Notes: generated by a model not told the origin, from the letters alone. A stretch of 64,000 bases of DNA from DASZVB01 sp035545855 (GCA_035545855.1 DASZXK010000101.1:1-64000), one strand, 5' to 3'. Counted from the stretch's first letter, positions 33,124-42,351 are shown. Translations and numbers: made by a program.

Positions 33124-34998
33124 CTACCCTCCCGGCAGGGCGACTTTCGCGATGTTTCGAAGGTCGGCGCTCTGGTCCGAGGCTGCCACGACGCGAAGGA
33201 CCTCGGCGATCGCCGGCATCTGCGGTGCCCAGGTGGCCAGCGTGCTCACTGCCTTGGCGCGGACCTGGAACTCGGACTCCCGCACCGCCAGCGCGGCCAG
33301 CGCGGTCGCAAGAACGGGCGCGGACTGGCGTTCGCGAATCGCGTCGACGGCGCTGAATCGGACGTCGACGGCGGGATCCGAGCACGTCGCGGCGAGGAGT
33401 TGATCGGCGTCGAATCCGGGAATACGGCGGAGCGCCTGTGCGGCCGCCGCGCGTACCTCGACGGATTCGCTAGTGAGATACGCTCGAACGGTGTCCAGGG
33501 TGGAAGGATCGCCGGCATTTCCGAGCGCGGTGAGCGCCGCAGCCTGTTCGCTGGCGGTCGTCGCCGAGGACAGCTGCGTCGTGAGTGTGTCCCTAGCGTC
33601 GCTCGCGAGCAGCGGGTCCGTGCCCTTCAAGCGATACAGCGCCGAGCCGAGTCCGTACGTCGCCTGCAAACCCACTTCGGGATCCGCGCGCAAGGTCTTG
33701 AGCGTCGTCACCGTCTCCTTGCTGGGCGTCTCTACGCGACTCAGCGATCGCGCGGCTTCCATGCGCATCTCCGGATCCAGAGGCGAATTCGCCGACGCCA
33801 TCTCCGCGAGCAGCGCCTGAGACGCCGGCGTGCTGGCGTCGCGCAGCGCGGCGAGCAACGTCGTCGTCATCGGGCCCTTTTGCAGGAGCCGTTCCTTGAT
33901 CACGCCGAGAACGCTCGGGTCTTCTCGAAGCATGGCCGTCAGCGCGACGAACGCGCGTCCCGCGCGGTCCTTCTGGTCGGCGGTCGGGTTCTTGGCTCCG
34001 AACAGCTCGAGCCTTCCGAGCGCGTCCCCGAGGTTGATGCCTCCGATTCGTGCGCGGTTGCGGGTAGCGGCGTCCTCCTCCTTGCGACGTTCGGCCAGGG
34101 GCAAGGCGCCGGCGGCGTCCGCGGCGTAAGCCGCGAGCCGCTCCGTCACGCGGGCGTCTCCGGTGCGATCGAGCGCCAGCTCCGTCGTGCCCTCGAACGC
34201 CGGCAGCGGGCCGTCGCCGGGGTTCGCGCTGGTCGATTCGGCGAGCAGAATCGAGCGAAGCGCCCCGTCGACGTCGAGGTGAAACGTCTCGCTGCTCTTC
34301 AGGATGTCGTAGCTCGAGAGTCGGTCGGAGCTCATCGATTCGTACATCACCTTGCGCTTCTGAATCTCGAACGGCCCCTTCTGGAGGTACGACGCGAGGT
34401 ACGTGCCTGCCGCATCCGTCTCGTGGCGCTCCCATTGGTCCTTCTCGGTATCTCGAAGGAGTTGGAGGTACTCGCCGAGGGAAATCCACACTCGAGCCAC
34501 GAACGCCGGGATCTGCACCCCGCCTCGGGCTGCGACGAATCGGCCGTCCGGGGAGAATTCGAGCACGAAGGGGAGGTGAGCAGCAGCAGACAGGGCCTCC
34601 ACGCCGCCGAGTCCGGTTCCGTCTCCTGCACCCGCCGTCACCGTCCCGGCGAACTCTCCACGGACGAGCGCTCGCGACTCGGACTCGAGCCCCGTCAGCC
34701 GCAGGGGACCCCGGAGAGCGAGCTCCGTGATCGACTGACCCCCGCTGGTCGCGATTCGAGTCTGTTCCTTCAGGTCGAACGTCAACTCGACGCCGCGCGG
34801 AAACAACGGGCCTTCGCGCCGCATGATCGCGGACGGGGCGCCGATCTGCGCGCTCGTCGCGCCCGCGCTCTTCTGCCCCGATGCGGACGCGGCCGGGCGC
34901 GACAGGCGTGATACCGCGGCGATGCCGGCCACGGCGGCGAGTGCCCCACCGAGCAGGAGCCATTTCGGAAATTGCGGAGGTCGGGAGGTATTCGGCAT
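33124..34998 (-). CDS. Lipid-transfer-like protein: beta domain plus helical repeats
   Basis: The 624-residue protein has an N-terminal membrane anchor or signal (WLLLGGALAAVAGIAAV, 13-29) with no cleavage-competent lipobox. Residues 65-275 form a beta-rich domain. Residues 330-620 are helical repeats of about 35 residues (DPEMRMEAARSLSRVET, DPEVGLQATYGLG, SVEVRAAAAQALRRI) of HEAT type. The layout matches the N-terminal beta barrel plus helices of vitellogenin and microsomal triglyceride-transfer proteins: HLPFVLEFSPDGRFVAARGG (141-160), then WERHETDAAGTYLASYLQKG (189-208) parallels the E.D..G.....Y line I remember from that family. The resemblance is by eye only. It is co-transcribed with a secreted 1016-residue protein and two barrels. 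Confidence 0.75.
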   Translation of the reverse strand: MPNTSRPPQFPKWLLLGGALAAVAGIAAVSRLSRPAASASGQKSAGATSAQIGAPSAIMRREGPLFPRGVELTFDLKEQTRIATSGGQSITELALRGPLRLTGLESESRALVRGEFAGTVTAGAGDGTGLGGVEALSAAAHLPFVLEFSPDGRFVAARGGVQIPAFVARVWISLGEYLQLLRDTEKDQWERHETDAAGTYLASYLQKGPFEIQKRKVMYESMSSDRLSSYDILKSSETFHLDVDGALRSILLAESTSANPGDGPLPAFEGTTELALDRTGDARVTERLAAYAADAAGALPLAERRKEEDAATRNRARIGGINLGDALGRLELFGAKNPTADQKDRAGRAFVALTAMLREDPSVLGVIKERLLQKGPMTTTLLAALRDASTPASQALLAEMASANSPLDPEMRMEAARSLSRVETPSKETVTTLKTLRADPEVGLQATYGLGSALYRLKGTDPLLASDARDTLTTQLSSATTASEQAAALTALGNAGDPSTLDTVRAYLTSESVEVRAAAAQALRRIPGFDADQLLAATCSDPAVDVRFSAVDAIRERQSAPVLATALAALAVRESEFQVRAKAVSTLATWAPQMPAIAEVLRVVAASDQSADLRNIAKVALPGG

Positions 34999-35091
34999 GG
35001 TCGTCCGCTCGCTATTTCTCGGGTTCGCGGGCGCGACGCGTACCTGGGAGCGAATTCTCCTCGGTTCGCGTCGCGCCTCCTTCTGACAGAG

Positions 35092-38000
35092 CTACCTCGG
35101 GGGGTGGATGCAAGTGGCAGGCGGCGGACCGAAGGGCGCCACGTTCGGCGGATTGTCCGTGACGGCCGGCACCTCCGTGTACGCGACGGTGTCACCCTGC
35201 TTTCCGAAGTCGCCGGAGTACTTCAAGGTGTCACCCGATCCGCCGGACACGAGCACGAAGTTCTGGTGGAACCCCGTCCAGCCGAAGAGTTTCGCTCGGA
35301 ACGTGTGAGAGAAGAACAAGAAGTGGACCCGCGCGGCGAGGTCCAGCTGACCGTCGAGTTCGGACATGTCCAGGTTCGCGTTCCAGTTGAAACCCGTGAT
35401 CCAGCGATAGTTGGAGGCGACGATACCGGGCTTCGGCGCGCCGTCCCAATCCGTTCCCGTGAGGCTGCGCGTATCGGGCTCGCTGACGCGCATGGCCGCA
35501 GCCACGATGCCAGTCGGTATCTTGATGTCGAGGAGGTTCACCCTCCCCTCGATGCCGACGGAAACTCCGGGGATGCCCACCCCGCAGTACGCGAGGATAC
35601 CGACGACGCCCGACGGCGTGAGGACCGGTCCGCCGTAGGCGCGGATGTCACCGAGTCGCGGCGCCGTGCCTCCCAGCGAGTTCGTCAGAATTTCGGTCGT
35701 CTTCTGGAAGTTGCCGTCGACACCGATGCCGAACTGAATCGCGCCGGAGATGTTCCAGGATCCGAAGCCCTCGACGGCGAGATTCAGGGTCACCGGTCCG
35801 AGCGGGAAGTCCTGGTCCAGCACCTTCAGGTGATACGGGTGCGGCGTGTCGAAGACGTGGATGTTGTCCGACACCTGGATGGTCTGGCGCGCCGTCCCGA
35901 GCTGGTCCTGGAAGTTGACGTAGCTCTGCGTCTTGGCGTCGTACTCGGTCTTCCAAGCGTTGATGATGTTGATCTTCCCCGCGCTCGAAATCTGGTCGAG
36001 GTTGTTGCAGTCGTACCGAAGGCCGGTGTCGGGGTCGATCGGCGCGGGCTTGATCTCCTGCTCGATTTCTTCGCACAGCTGCGGGGTGAGCCCGTTCTGG
36101 CTGTAGTACTCCCGTGTCTCCCGGGCGAAGAGGTTCGCTTTGCGGGCCTCCGTGATCGCGGTGCGGGTCGCTTCCCGCGCGCTGGTGCATCGATTGTAGT
36201 CGAGGCCTGGCGTCGCGATGCTGTCGTTGTCCTTCGTCGCGAGGTGAACGGATTGCGCGGCGCTGGGCGTCCACACGGCGAGGGCCTCTCCGAACACCTT
36301 GACGGTGCCGATGAGCGTGACGCCGCAGTCGTCCACGACGGCCTTCAGCTGCGTGTTGAGGACCTCGACGCGGTTCTTGAAGATGATGCCGCCGAACGCG
36401 ACGCCTCCAGCGCCGTGTAGATCCTGGAGTTGACCGATGCCGTCCGCCGTCTTGACTGCCTTGATGCCGAATTCGGACGTGGGCTGGAAGTAGACGCCCC
36501 ACTCCTGACTCCCGTCCTGACCGTTCTTCGCGTTCGCGTCCTTGATTTCTCCCGTCGGCGGGTCCGTTCGCGGGCAAAGCTCGGCGTCGAGCCGGCTGTA
36601 CGCGGGAAGGATGTCCACCTGATCCGGCGGAATCGTCGCGTCCGGGCCGGGGGTCGTCTGCGGCGGCAGTTGCGCCGCCACGGCGGTGGCGCTCGCCGTC
36701 CCCGTGGCGCCGGCGCGCGGGCATATCCGGTACTCGTTGCAGTTCGCTTCGGCCGGCAGCCCTCCACAGCTGATCGGCTGCTTGCCGCAGCGGTGTTCGA
36801 TCTGCGAGCAACCGGTGTCCAGGCACTTGGCTGCGCAGATGGCTCCTCCCGTGCAGTCCGAATCGGTGATGCAGGTGTTCGTGAGCGAATTCGGATCCAC
36901 CGGGCACGTGGTCGTGTTCGCGGCGATGGCCGGACACGTGGATCCGGGAGGAGGCGCGGAGTTCAGCTGCGCATCCGTCGGGCCCGCGATCTGGTTGCCG
37001 TTGGCGTCGCAGTACCGAGGAGCGATGACGCCGTTCGCCGGATCCGCCGGTTTGGCGTGCAGGCTAGTGTAGTACGTGTGCGTCGGGTCGAGCGTCCCGG
37101 AGAACGACGGCGCGAAGCTCGGGTCCTTGATCGGCACGATGGGCGTCTTGATTGGACTCGCGACGATCGCGTTTCCGTTCCCGATGCCGAAGTGATCCGT
37201 CGGGCGATGCTTCACCGTCGTGAACGGCAGGACCTCTATGCCCTGTCCGAAGAACGTGCCCGTGTGCGTGGTATTGCCTACAGTCATGCCGACGACGAGT
37301 TGCGCGTTCGGCGCAACGACCGTCCCCGGGAAAGCCGCGCCGACATAGGCCGGGAGCACCCCGAAGTACCCCACGAACACGTTCGGCGCGCCGCCGCTCG
37401 GCGTTCGGTACGTGCCCATGTGCTGGATCGTCGTGTTGACGTAGATCTCCACGGGACCCGCGGATTCGTCGACGATGACGGTCGAGAGCGGATCGACCAC
37501 GTACGCGTCGAAGTAGTAGATTCCGCTCCGGAGATTCAACGTGCCGCCGGGCGAGACGTTCAGGGCGCTGTAGCGTCCCGGAGCGAGTGTCTGCGTCTGC
37601 AGCGGGAGCACGTTGAGTGAACCGAGCGACGTGGTCGGGAACTGCGCGTGCAGAACCGGCCCGTTGCTCCGACCGATCGACGTGAGCTGTTTCAGGGTTC
37701 CCGTGACGACGCTGCCGGGGACAGGGACGATGAGCCCTTCACAAGTGACGTTGCCGTTGACGCGACCGACCTCGATCGACGTCGTCGCGACGCTGAAGAT
37801 GTCGCCCGTCGTGGCGCCGAAACTCACGCCGGTGTTGATCGCGCCCAGGTTGACGATGCGCGAGTGCGTTCCCCCCTCGACGCTCGCGAACGTCTCCACG
37901 CGGAGGTTGCTGGTGGCGCCCAGCACGACGTCGTTGAAGTCGACCGACGCAGGGAGCGGGATCGGGATGTCGTAGGTCTGTGCTTCCGCCTTGGTGGGCG

Positions 38001-38142
38001 AGAGCAGCGCCAATGACGACGCGATCGCGGTCGCGCCGAGGGCGCCCCACTTCAGTCGCCGTCTCCCGCGCATTCGACGACGAGTCGCCCTGTTTCCGGA
38101 CGCGTTCCTGCCAGACGGCTCGCCCACTAGTGATTCACTCAT
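35092..38142 (-). CDS. Large secreted protein, 1016 aa, first gene of the lipid-transfer-like operon
   Basis: A twin-Arg-containing signal region (residues 24-54, ending AEAQTYD) suggests export, with ATG 38142 preceded by GGGAGAGGT. Residues 60-330 look like a beta-helix or bactofilin-like polymer fold (GTLNLRSGIYYF, GPVEIYVNTTIQHMG, TVVAPNAQLVVG). Residues 395-500 hold about 18 Cys. A proline- and Asp-rich linker then leads to a C-terminal beta domain (780-1016) with GDIRAYGGPVLTPSGVVG, GVGIPGVSVGIEGRVNLL and a FFSHTFRAKLFGWTGF segment. That last part could be the missing large beta sheet of a lipid-transfer particle, but this is inference. Its next gene lies 93 bp downstream. Size and repeats suggest a surface structural protein. 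Confidence 0.7.
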   Translation of the reverse strand: MSESLVGEPSGRNASGNRATRRRMRGRRRLKWGALGATAIASSLALLSPTKAEAQTYDIPIPLPASVDFNDVVLGATSNLRVETFASVEGGTHSRIVNLGAINTGVSFGATTGDIFSVATTSIEVGRVNGNVTCEGLIVPVPGSVVTGTLKQLTSIGRSNGPVLHAQFPTTSLGSLNVLPLQTQTLAPGRYSALNVSPGGTLNLRSGIYYFDAYVVDPLSTVIVDESAGPVEIYVNTTIQHMGTYRTPSGGAPNVFVGYFGVLPAYVGAAFPGTVVAPNAQLVVGMTVGNTTHTGTFFGQGIEVLPFTTVKHRPTDHFGIGNGNAIVASPIKTPIVPIKDPSFAPSFSGTLDPTHTYYTSLHAKPADPANGVIAPRYCDANGNQIAGPTDAQLNSAPPPGSTCPAIAANTTTCPVDPNSLTNTCITDSDCTGGAICAAKCLDTGCSQIEHRCGKQPISCGGLPAEANCNEYRICPRAGATGTASATAVAAQLPPQTTPGPDATIPPDQVDILPAYSRLDAELCPRTDPPTGEIKDANAKNGQDGSQEWGVYFQPTSEFGIKAVKTADGIGQLQDLHGAGGVAFGGIIFKNRVEVLNTQLKAVVDDCGVTLIGTVKVFGEALAVWTPSAAQSVHLATKDNDSIATPGLDYNRCTSAREATRTAITEARKANLFARETREYYSQNGLTPQLCEEIEQEIKPAPIDPDTGLRYDCNNLDQISSAGKINIINAWKTEYDAKTQSYVNFQDQLGTARQTIQVSDNIHVFDTPHPYHLKVLDQDFPLGPVTLNLAVEGFGSWNISGAIQFGIGVDGNFQKTTEILTNSLGGTAPRLGDIRAYGGPVLTPSGVVGILAYCGVGIPGVSVGIEGRVNLLDIKIPTGIVAAAMRVSEPDTRSLTGTDWDGAPKPGIVASNYRWITGFNWNANLDMSELDGQLDLAARVHFLFFSHTFRAKLFGWTGFHQNFVLVSGGSGDTLKYSGDFGKQGDTVAYTEVPAVTDNPPNVAPFGPPPATCIHPPR

Positions 38143-38429
38143 GACACCTCTCCCGTCTTCGCGATGCGAAGACCCGACCCAAAGGCGCTCCTCCGCGCCA
38201 ACCTCACGACCCGTAGAGACGTCTAGCAGCTCGGTACGGGCAGATCAATCGACAGCGTGTTCGCGGCCCGAACTTTCGACGACGCCGTATGCACGCGCGT
38301 CGCGCCACCTGCGGCGCCACCATCGGGTTCGCGCGCGCGTGGTCCCGCTGCGCGCGTGACGTGTGGCGCCACTTGTGGCGCTACACATGGAACACCCGGT
38401 CTCGGACGCTTGCGCGCGTCGGATGGTCG
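38143..38429. other. Promoter region between lipoprotein and secreted protein genes
   Basis: No gene in 287 bp. GCGCCAC occurs at 38302, 38314 and 38366, and in reverse at 38375; the last two form the palindrome at 38361-38386. Nothing else is clear. Confidence 0.4.
38361..38386. promoter_or_regulatory. 26-bp imperfect palindrome
   Basis: GTGTGGCGCCAC and GTGGCGCTACAC, separated by TT, match at 11 of 12 paired positions. It lies 43 bp after the lipoprotein stop at 38430 and 219 bp upstream of the secreted-protein start, so it may be a terminator for one gene or an operator for the other. Confidence 0.4.
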
Positions 38430-39062
38430 TTACTGCGGCAGCGTGACGTTGAACGTCATCGTCAGCGTGCCCGTGGCGCAGGGACTGCCGGGCACGCCGG
38501 AATCACAGCTGGAACCCGGCGCCGACCAGGACGCCGTGACCTTGCCCTTCCCGCTATTGTCCGCACCGACCGATCCGCTCAGCGCCGCCGATACGAAATT
38601 CGAGGACACTTCCGTCATCGCTCCGAGGGTCGCGCCCTGCGCGAGATTGAACACGTCGACCGCGAGCTTGAAGGGCGAGTTCCCGGGTGCTGCACTCGCG
38701 TCCAGAGGTCCGGCAGAGCGAACCGGGACCTGCAAGTTCACCGAAACTTCCTTTGCCGGGATCGAGCAACCGATCGCCCAGCTCGGCGTTCCGATCGACA
38801 AGCGTGAGACATCGGCGGGATCGGTCGAATGGCAGGAGAAAGCCGTCCCGTTTCGGACGCCGTCCGCCTGAATGCAGAATGAAGAGGACGTCTGGCAGTC
38901 GAGAGGAGGCGGCGGATGACTACCCGAGTCGTTCGGCGGCGGGTTGTGGCCTGCATCCGACGTAGAGCTCGGCGAAGGATTCGGCGCGTTGTCCCCGTTG
39001 TTCCCGCAACCCGCACAGGCCAATGCTCCACAGGCGACCAGCGCGAACGAAAGGCTTCTCAC
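38430..39062 (-). CDS. Lipoprotein of unknown function, 210 aa
   Basis: The product starts VRSLSFALVACGALACAGC, with the lipobox ACAGC. I chose GTG 39062 because GAGGAG lies 9 bases upstream and the signal peptide fits; the frame further back has none. A Pro/Ser/Asp linker leads to a mature domain with paired Cys (LDCQTSSSFC, AFSCHSTDP, SSCDSGVPGSPC) and beta-rich stretches such as GTLTMTFNVTLPQ at the end. TATATC at 39085-39090 (minus strand) is a possible -10. No domain recognised. Confidence 0.8.
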   Translation of the reverse strand: MRSLSFALVACGALACAGCGNNGDNAPNPSPSSTSDAGHNPPPNDSGSHPPPPLDCQTSSSFCIQADGVRNGTAFSCHSTDPADVSRLSIGTPSWAIGCSIPAKEVSVNLQVPVRSAGPLDASAAPGNSPFKLAVDVFNLAQGATLGAMTEVSSNFVSAALSGSVGADNSGKGKVTASWSAPGSSCDSGVPGSPCATGTLTMTFNVTLPQ

Positions 39063-39194
39063 GGTGTGTGTCTCCTCGGAGCCGGATATAGGCTTGCACA
39101 CCGCTGTCCGTCACTCAAATTCGGGACGATGCCGCGAATCTCCGAGTGCCCGGCCTGGAAGTCGGGGCCGTGGCCTGCGCGGGACGAGGTGACG

Positions 39195-39716
39195 TCACTC
39201 CGGCAATCGAAACGCGAGCGTCATCCAGGTCGGCATCGTGGCTCGCGGGAACCTCCAGCGGGAGACGACTTGCTCCACGCAGCGGGACAGAGCCGGGCTG
39301 CTCCGTCGCTCCGCACCGCGGGCGACCTCCGCGACGACGGGGTTCGGGTTGTCTGGATCCGAGAGCACCGCACCGCTCGGGTCCACGACGAGGCCGTACT
39401 CGACGTCGCCGTGGTCCCATCCGGAGAAGGCGTCGCTCCAGCACGCCGCAGCGAGCTCCGTCTGGTGTTCGCAGAGGAACGCTTCGACGGGCGCCTGCCC
39501 GAGGCCGGGCGGGCCGTCGGCCTTTCCCCAGAGTCCCTTGGTCCGAGGCGGTCCGAGACGGCTCTTCTCGTCTCTACAGAGTGCTCGCGTCACCCAGTCC
39601 GAACTTCGGGCGACCGAGTGCCGGGGAGGCGCGAAACTGGCGATCGGAGCGCGTTCCGCCGGGGCACAGGAGAGCGAGAGAACCGGGCACAGAAACCAGA
39701 GCCGACTTCGACGCAT
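39195..39716 (-). CDS. Lipoprotein with AgmX/PglI-like C-terminal region
   Basis: The 173-residue protein has a short signal with lipobox LSLSC at Cys17. The mature part ends with VEYGLVVDPSGAVLSDPDN and RCVEQVVSRWRFPRA (147-161), the arrangement of TonB-C-like or AgmX/PglI C-terminal domains seen in many myxobacterial lipoproteins: a strand, a Cys-containing helix (CVEQVVSRW), then a final strand. The protein at 59037 has the same plan. GGAGCG precedes ATG 39716. It could be a motility- or envelope-related anchor; the family is broad and the function here is unknown. Confidence 0.75.
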   Translation of the reverse strand: MRRSRLWFLCPVLSLSCAPAERAPIASFAPPRHSVARSSDWVTRALCRDEKSRLGPPRTKGLWGKADGPPGLGQAPVEAFLCEHQTELAAACWSDAFSGWDHGDVEYGLVVDPSGAVLSDPDNPNPVVAEVARGAERRSSPALSRCVEQVVSRWRFPRATMPTWMTLAFRLPE

Positions 39717-39824
39717 CGGGCGACGCTCCGCCCTGGCCGAGGTCCAGGGCTCTTCCAGGCTCCGATCGCGACGGGCCGTGACATGTGGAGACAGTCACCA
39801 GGAGCGCCGCGGGGCAGGCAGCCG

Positions 39825-40538
39825 TCACGGCCCCGTCGGCGTGAAGGCGTCCAGGTCGTACGTCCCGAGGCGCTTCTCGAGTTCACCGACCTGGTCGACG
39901 ATGCCGTCGAAGCCCGCCTTGCCGAAGAGACGGTGCTCCTCGTCCTCGAAACGCTCGCCCAGAGCGTCGAGCTCCTTCGGCGAGACGATGTGCCGGAACG
40001 CGGGGAAGAGGACGGTGTCCTCGCGAGCTTCGTGGGGGCGGTACATGCGGACGAACTTCGCGAGCGTAGCGACCAGCTCCTTCCGCTCGGTCTCGCGCTG
40101 GAGCGCCTCCGCGGTCGCGAGGCGGAGGATTGCTTCGGTGAGCACGCGGCCGGCCAGATGCTGCCGCCTGAGCGTAGCGACCAGATCCACGAGCACGTTC
40201 GCCTTCTCGAAGCGCGGGAAGAGGAAATCCTCCTCGAGCTTCTCGTGATACTGCTCGATGAACTTCCGAATGATCCCCGCGGCGCCCGCGACGACCTCGA
40301 TCGGAGGCGCGTCTCCCCCGTCGAGGCGACGGCCGCTCTCTTCGTAGATCAGGAGAATGCGATTCAGCGCGCCATGCTCTCGCATCAGATCCTCGGGCGG
40401 TGACACGTCGTCTTCGTCCTCTTCTCCTTCTCCGGACGCCGGCGGACTCGCGGCACCCCCTACCGTCTTCGCGCATCCGACGAGGAGCGCGCTCGCTCCG
40501 ACACCCAGGAGAAATCGCCGTCGAGTCTCGCCGTCCAT
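39825..40538 (-). CDS. Tat-exported lipoprotein with hemerythrin-like domain
   Basis: The 237-residue protein begins MDGETRRRFLLGVGASALLVGC. The RRRF twin-arginine motif followed by a lipobox (LLVGC) marks a Tat-secreted lipoprotein. Four helices follow with HHE-type iron ligands: REHGALNR near 53, EQYHEKLEEDFLFPRF near 96-111, RRQHLAGR near 123, and PHEAREDTVLFPAF near 164-177. Hemerythrins bind O2 or protect iron-sulphur centres; a periplasmic lipoprotein could sense or store oxygen. ATG 40538 is chosen because the Tat motif starts right after it; a frame to 40592 adds 18 unlikely residues. An acidic linker (GEEDEDD) separates anchor and domain. Confidence 0.9.
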   Translation of the reverse strand: MDGETRRRFLLGVGASALLVGCAKTVGGAASPPASGEGEEDEDDVSPPEDLMREHGALNRILLIYEESGRRLDGGDAPPIEVVAGAAGIIRKFIEQYHEKLEEDFLFPRFEKANVLVDLVATLRRQHLAGRVLTEAILRLATAEALQRETERKELVATLAKFVRMYRPHEAREDTVLFPAFRHIVSPKELDALGERFEDEEHRLFGKAGFDGIVDQVGELEKRLGTYDLDAFTPTGP

Positions 40539-40715
40539 CCGGTGCCCTCGCTTTCCTCGAAGAGAATCCGACGATCCCGATCGTAGCTTCACTCGTGCCC
40601 GCGTCCATGCCCGTCTCGGCTTCTCGGGAGAACGGGGCGGGCTGCCTCGACGAGCGCGTCGTCGTGCCGGTGCGATTCCGGGCGTGCACCGCCTTCGGTG
40701 CCGCCATCCGGCCCC

Positions 40716-41195
40716 TCAGGCTTCGCCGCCGAGCTCTTCGAGGAGCTCTCCCCAGCTCTCCCCGTGGTCGACGTGGAGCTCGCGGGCGATCTCGTGGAGC
40801 GCCGCGTCCGCCGCGTGCGACATCCCCCTCGGGTCGCCGAGCGCCTTCGCCGTCGTTCGCCCGATGGACTCGGCGTACGAGAGCAGTCCGGCGAGCTCGC
40901 TGAAGTCGACTTCGAGGTCGTCCTCCGCGCGGGCGAGCAAGTAGATGTCGTGGAGCCCCTCGGCGACGTACTCCCGCGTCGGGCGCTCCGAGAGCCACCG
41001 ACTCATGATGGCGATGCCGGCCGGGCCGAGCTCGTAGTGTTCCATCGCGAAGTCGTGGATGCGCTGCTTCTGCGTCTCGTCGATCTTTCCATCCGCCCAG
41101 GCCACGTAGATGAGCGGGAGCAGCTTCAGGACCCGAAAGTCCTCGGGCGGGATCTGGAGCTTCTCCAGGGCCTGCTTCATGCGATCGTGTTCCAT
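40716..41195 (-). CDS. TerB-like protein, 159 aa
   Basis: The product is all-helical with the TerB core LLPLIYVAWADGKIDETQKQ (near 25-44) and a second acidic helix AEDDLEVDFSELAGLLSYAES (near 95-115). TerB proteins bind metal ions and sit in stress and signalling complexes. GGAGAGG precedes ATG 41195; a frame back to 41327 has shadow-like residues. No signal peptide. Related TerB-like domains occur in the phosphatase at 15914 and the protein at 48198. Confidence 0.8.
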   Translation of the reverse strand: MEHDRMKQALEKLQIPPEDFRVLKLLPLIYVAWADGKIDETQKQRIHDFAMEHYELGPAGIAIMSRWLSERPTREYVAEGLHDIYLLARAEDDLEVDFSELAGLLSYAESIGRTTAKALGDPRGMSHAADAALHEIARELHVDHGESWGELLEELGGEA

Positions 41196-41387
41196 GCGTC
41201 CTCTCCTTCGTCCGTCCCAGTCGTGGACGTCGCGGGAGGGCCTGGAGCAACCGCCGTGCCCGCACGAAACGTGCGGAAAGCCGGGGTCCTGGGCGCGGGA
41301 ACGCACGTCGTTCGCGCGCCCGGGCACGAAATGCGCGGACGAACCGATCGGACCGGTCGGGGCCGACGCGGTCTCGTGGTCCTCCGT

Positions 41388-42299
41388 CTAGCTTCTCCGG
41401 AGCAGGGTGGCCACGAGGGCCTCGATGCGATCCAGGAGATCGAGATCCTGGACCTCGAGGGTCGAGATGCGCCCTCGGAGCGTGCGTGCCCACCGCGTGA
41501 CGGCGTTCACGTCGATGCGATCACTGAGCTTCGCTGCGCGCTCCAGGCGGTCCATGACGTCTCGGGACGGCGGCGGCACGCGGAGCGCGTCGAGGAGCTC
41601 CACCGCGTAGTCGACCCAGACCGGGCGACCCGTGAGTGCCAGCGCGAGCGAGAGATCGAGCGCGCGCGTCAGCGTCTCCGGCTTCGGCGCCGTCCCGGCC
41701 TTGGCAGTGGCGAGCACGGTGCGGAGGTGAACGCCGAGGAGCTGTTCGGCGTCCGCCGCACGTCCCGTCCTGATCGCCTCCATCGCGAGCCGCGAGAACA
41801 TCTCGAGGGCGTCCGCCCGCCGGGTCAGGGCCTCCGGGGAGGCGGGCTCCGCGGAAGGCGGTGGTCGAAAGGACGCGAGCGTACGGACCGTGATTTCTTC
41901 GTCATCGGGACCGCGGCGAGGAGGCACGGTCTCCTCGCCCGTGAGCGTGTCCGCCTGCTCGCGACCGGACGGCGCATGACCCACGCCGATCTCGATGGAT
42001 TCGTTGCCGATGACGACCCGGCTTCCGGGCAGGAGCGGCTCCGGCTGTCCGCCGACGCGGACGCCGTCCACGTAGACTCCGTTCGCGCTGTCGAGGTCCC
42101 GAATGCTCGCCGACCCCGGCCGGACGACGAGCTCGGCGTGACGGCGCGAAGCTCGACCGTCTTCGACGACGACATGGCACCCCGTCGCGCGTCCGATGAC
42201 GTATCGACCCGGTCCGAGCCAGATCTCCCGATCGCGGAGCCTGAGCCGGAGCTGGGTGGTTCCTTCGGCGGCCGTCACGACGATCCCAAAACGTACCAC
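41388..42299 (-). CDS. FHA-domain protein
   Basis: The 303-residue protein has an N-terminal FHA domain (residues 20-95) with the phosphothreonine-binding residues: GRATGCHVVVEDGRASRRHAE (34-54) and LDSANGVYVDGVRV (64-77), where Arg, Ser-Arg-Arg-His and Asn contact the phosphopeptide. Residues 150-300 are helical and might be a dimerisation or adaptor part. FHA proteins read phospho-Thr placed by Hanks-type kinases, and a kinase operon lies just upstream (42377-46826). Start GTG 42299 is uncertain, as no good ribosome-binding site is visible and a hairpin separates it from the upstream gene. Confidence 0.85.
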   Translation of the reverse strand: MVRFGIVVTAAEGTTQLRLRLRDREIWLGPGRYVIGRATGCHVVVEDGRASRRHAELVVRPGSASIRDLDSANGVYVDGVRVGGQPEPLLPGSRVVIGNESIEIGVGHAPSGREQADTLTGEETVPPRRGPDDEEITVRTLASFRPPPSAEPASPEALTRRADALEMFSRLAMEAIRTGRAADAEQLLGVHLRTVLATAKAGTAPKPETLTRALDLSLALALTGRPVWVDYAVELLDALRVPPPSRDVMDRLERAAKLSDRIDVNAVTRWARTLRGRISTLEVQDLDLLDRIEALVATLLRRS

Positions 42300-42333
42300 C
42301 AGGACGCGGCTTTCGCGATGCGCCCCACGGGCC

Positions 42334-42351
42334 GGGCCGAAAAACCGGCCC
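42334..42351 (-). terminator. Hairpin after the Cys-rich repeat gene
   Basis: Read on the minus strand, GGGCCG-GTTTTT-CGGCCC forms a perfect 6-bp stem, 26 bases past the stop at 42377. It would end the kinase-lipoprotein operon before the FHA gene. Confidence 0.5.

Noticed and set aside
33118..33126. TACCCT near the end of the lipid-transfer-like gene as a promoter
   Set aside because: It lies at the stop codon of the minus-strand gene, has no -35 at the right distance, and no plus-strand gene follows.
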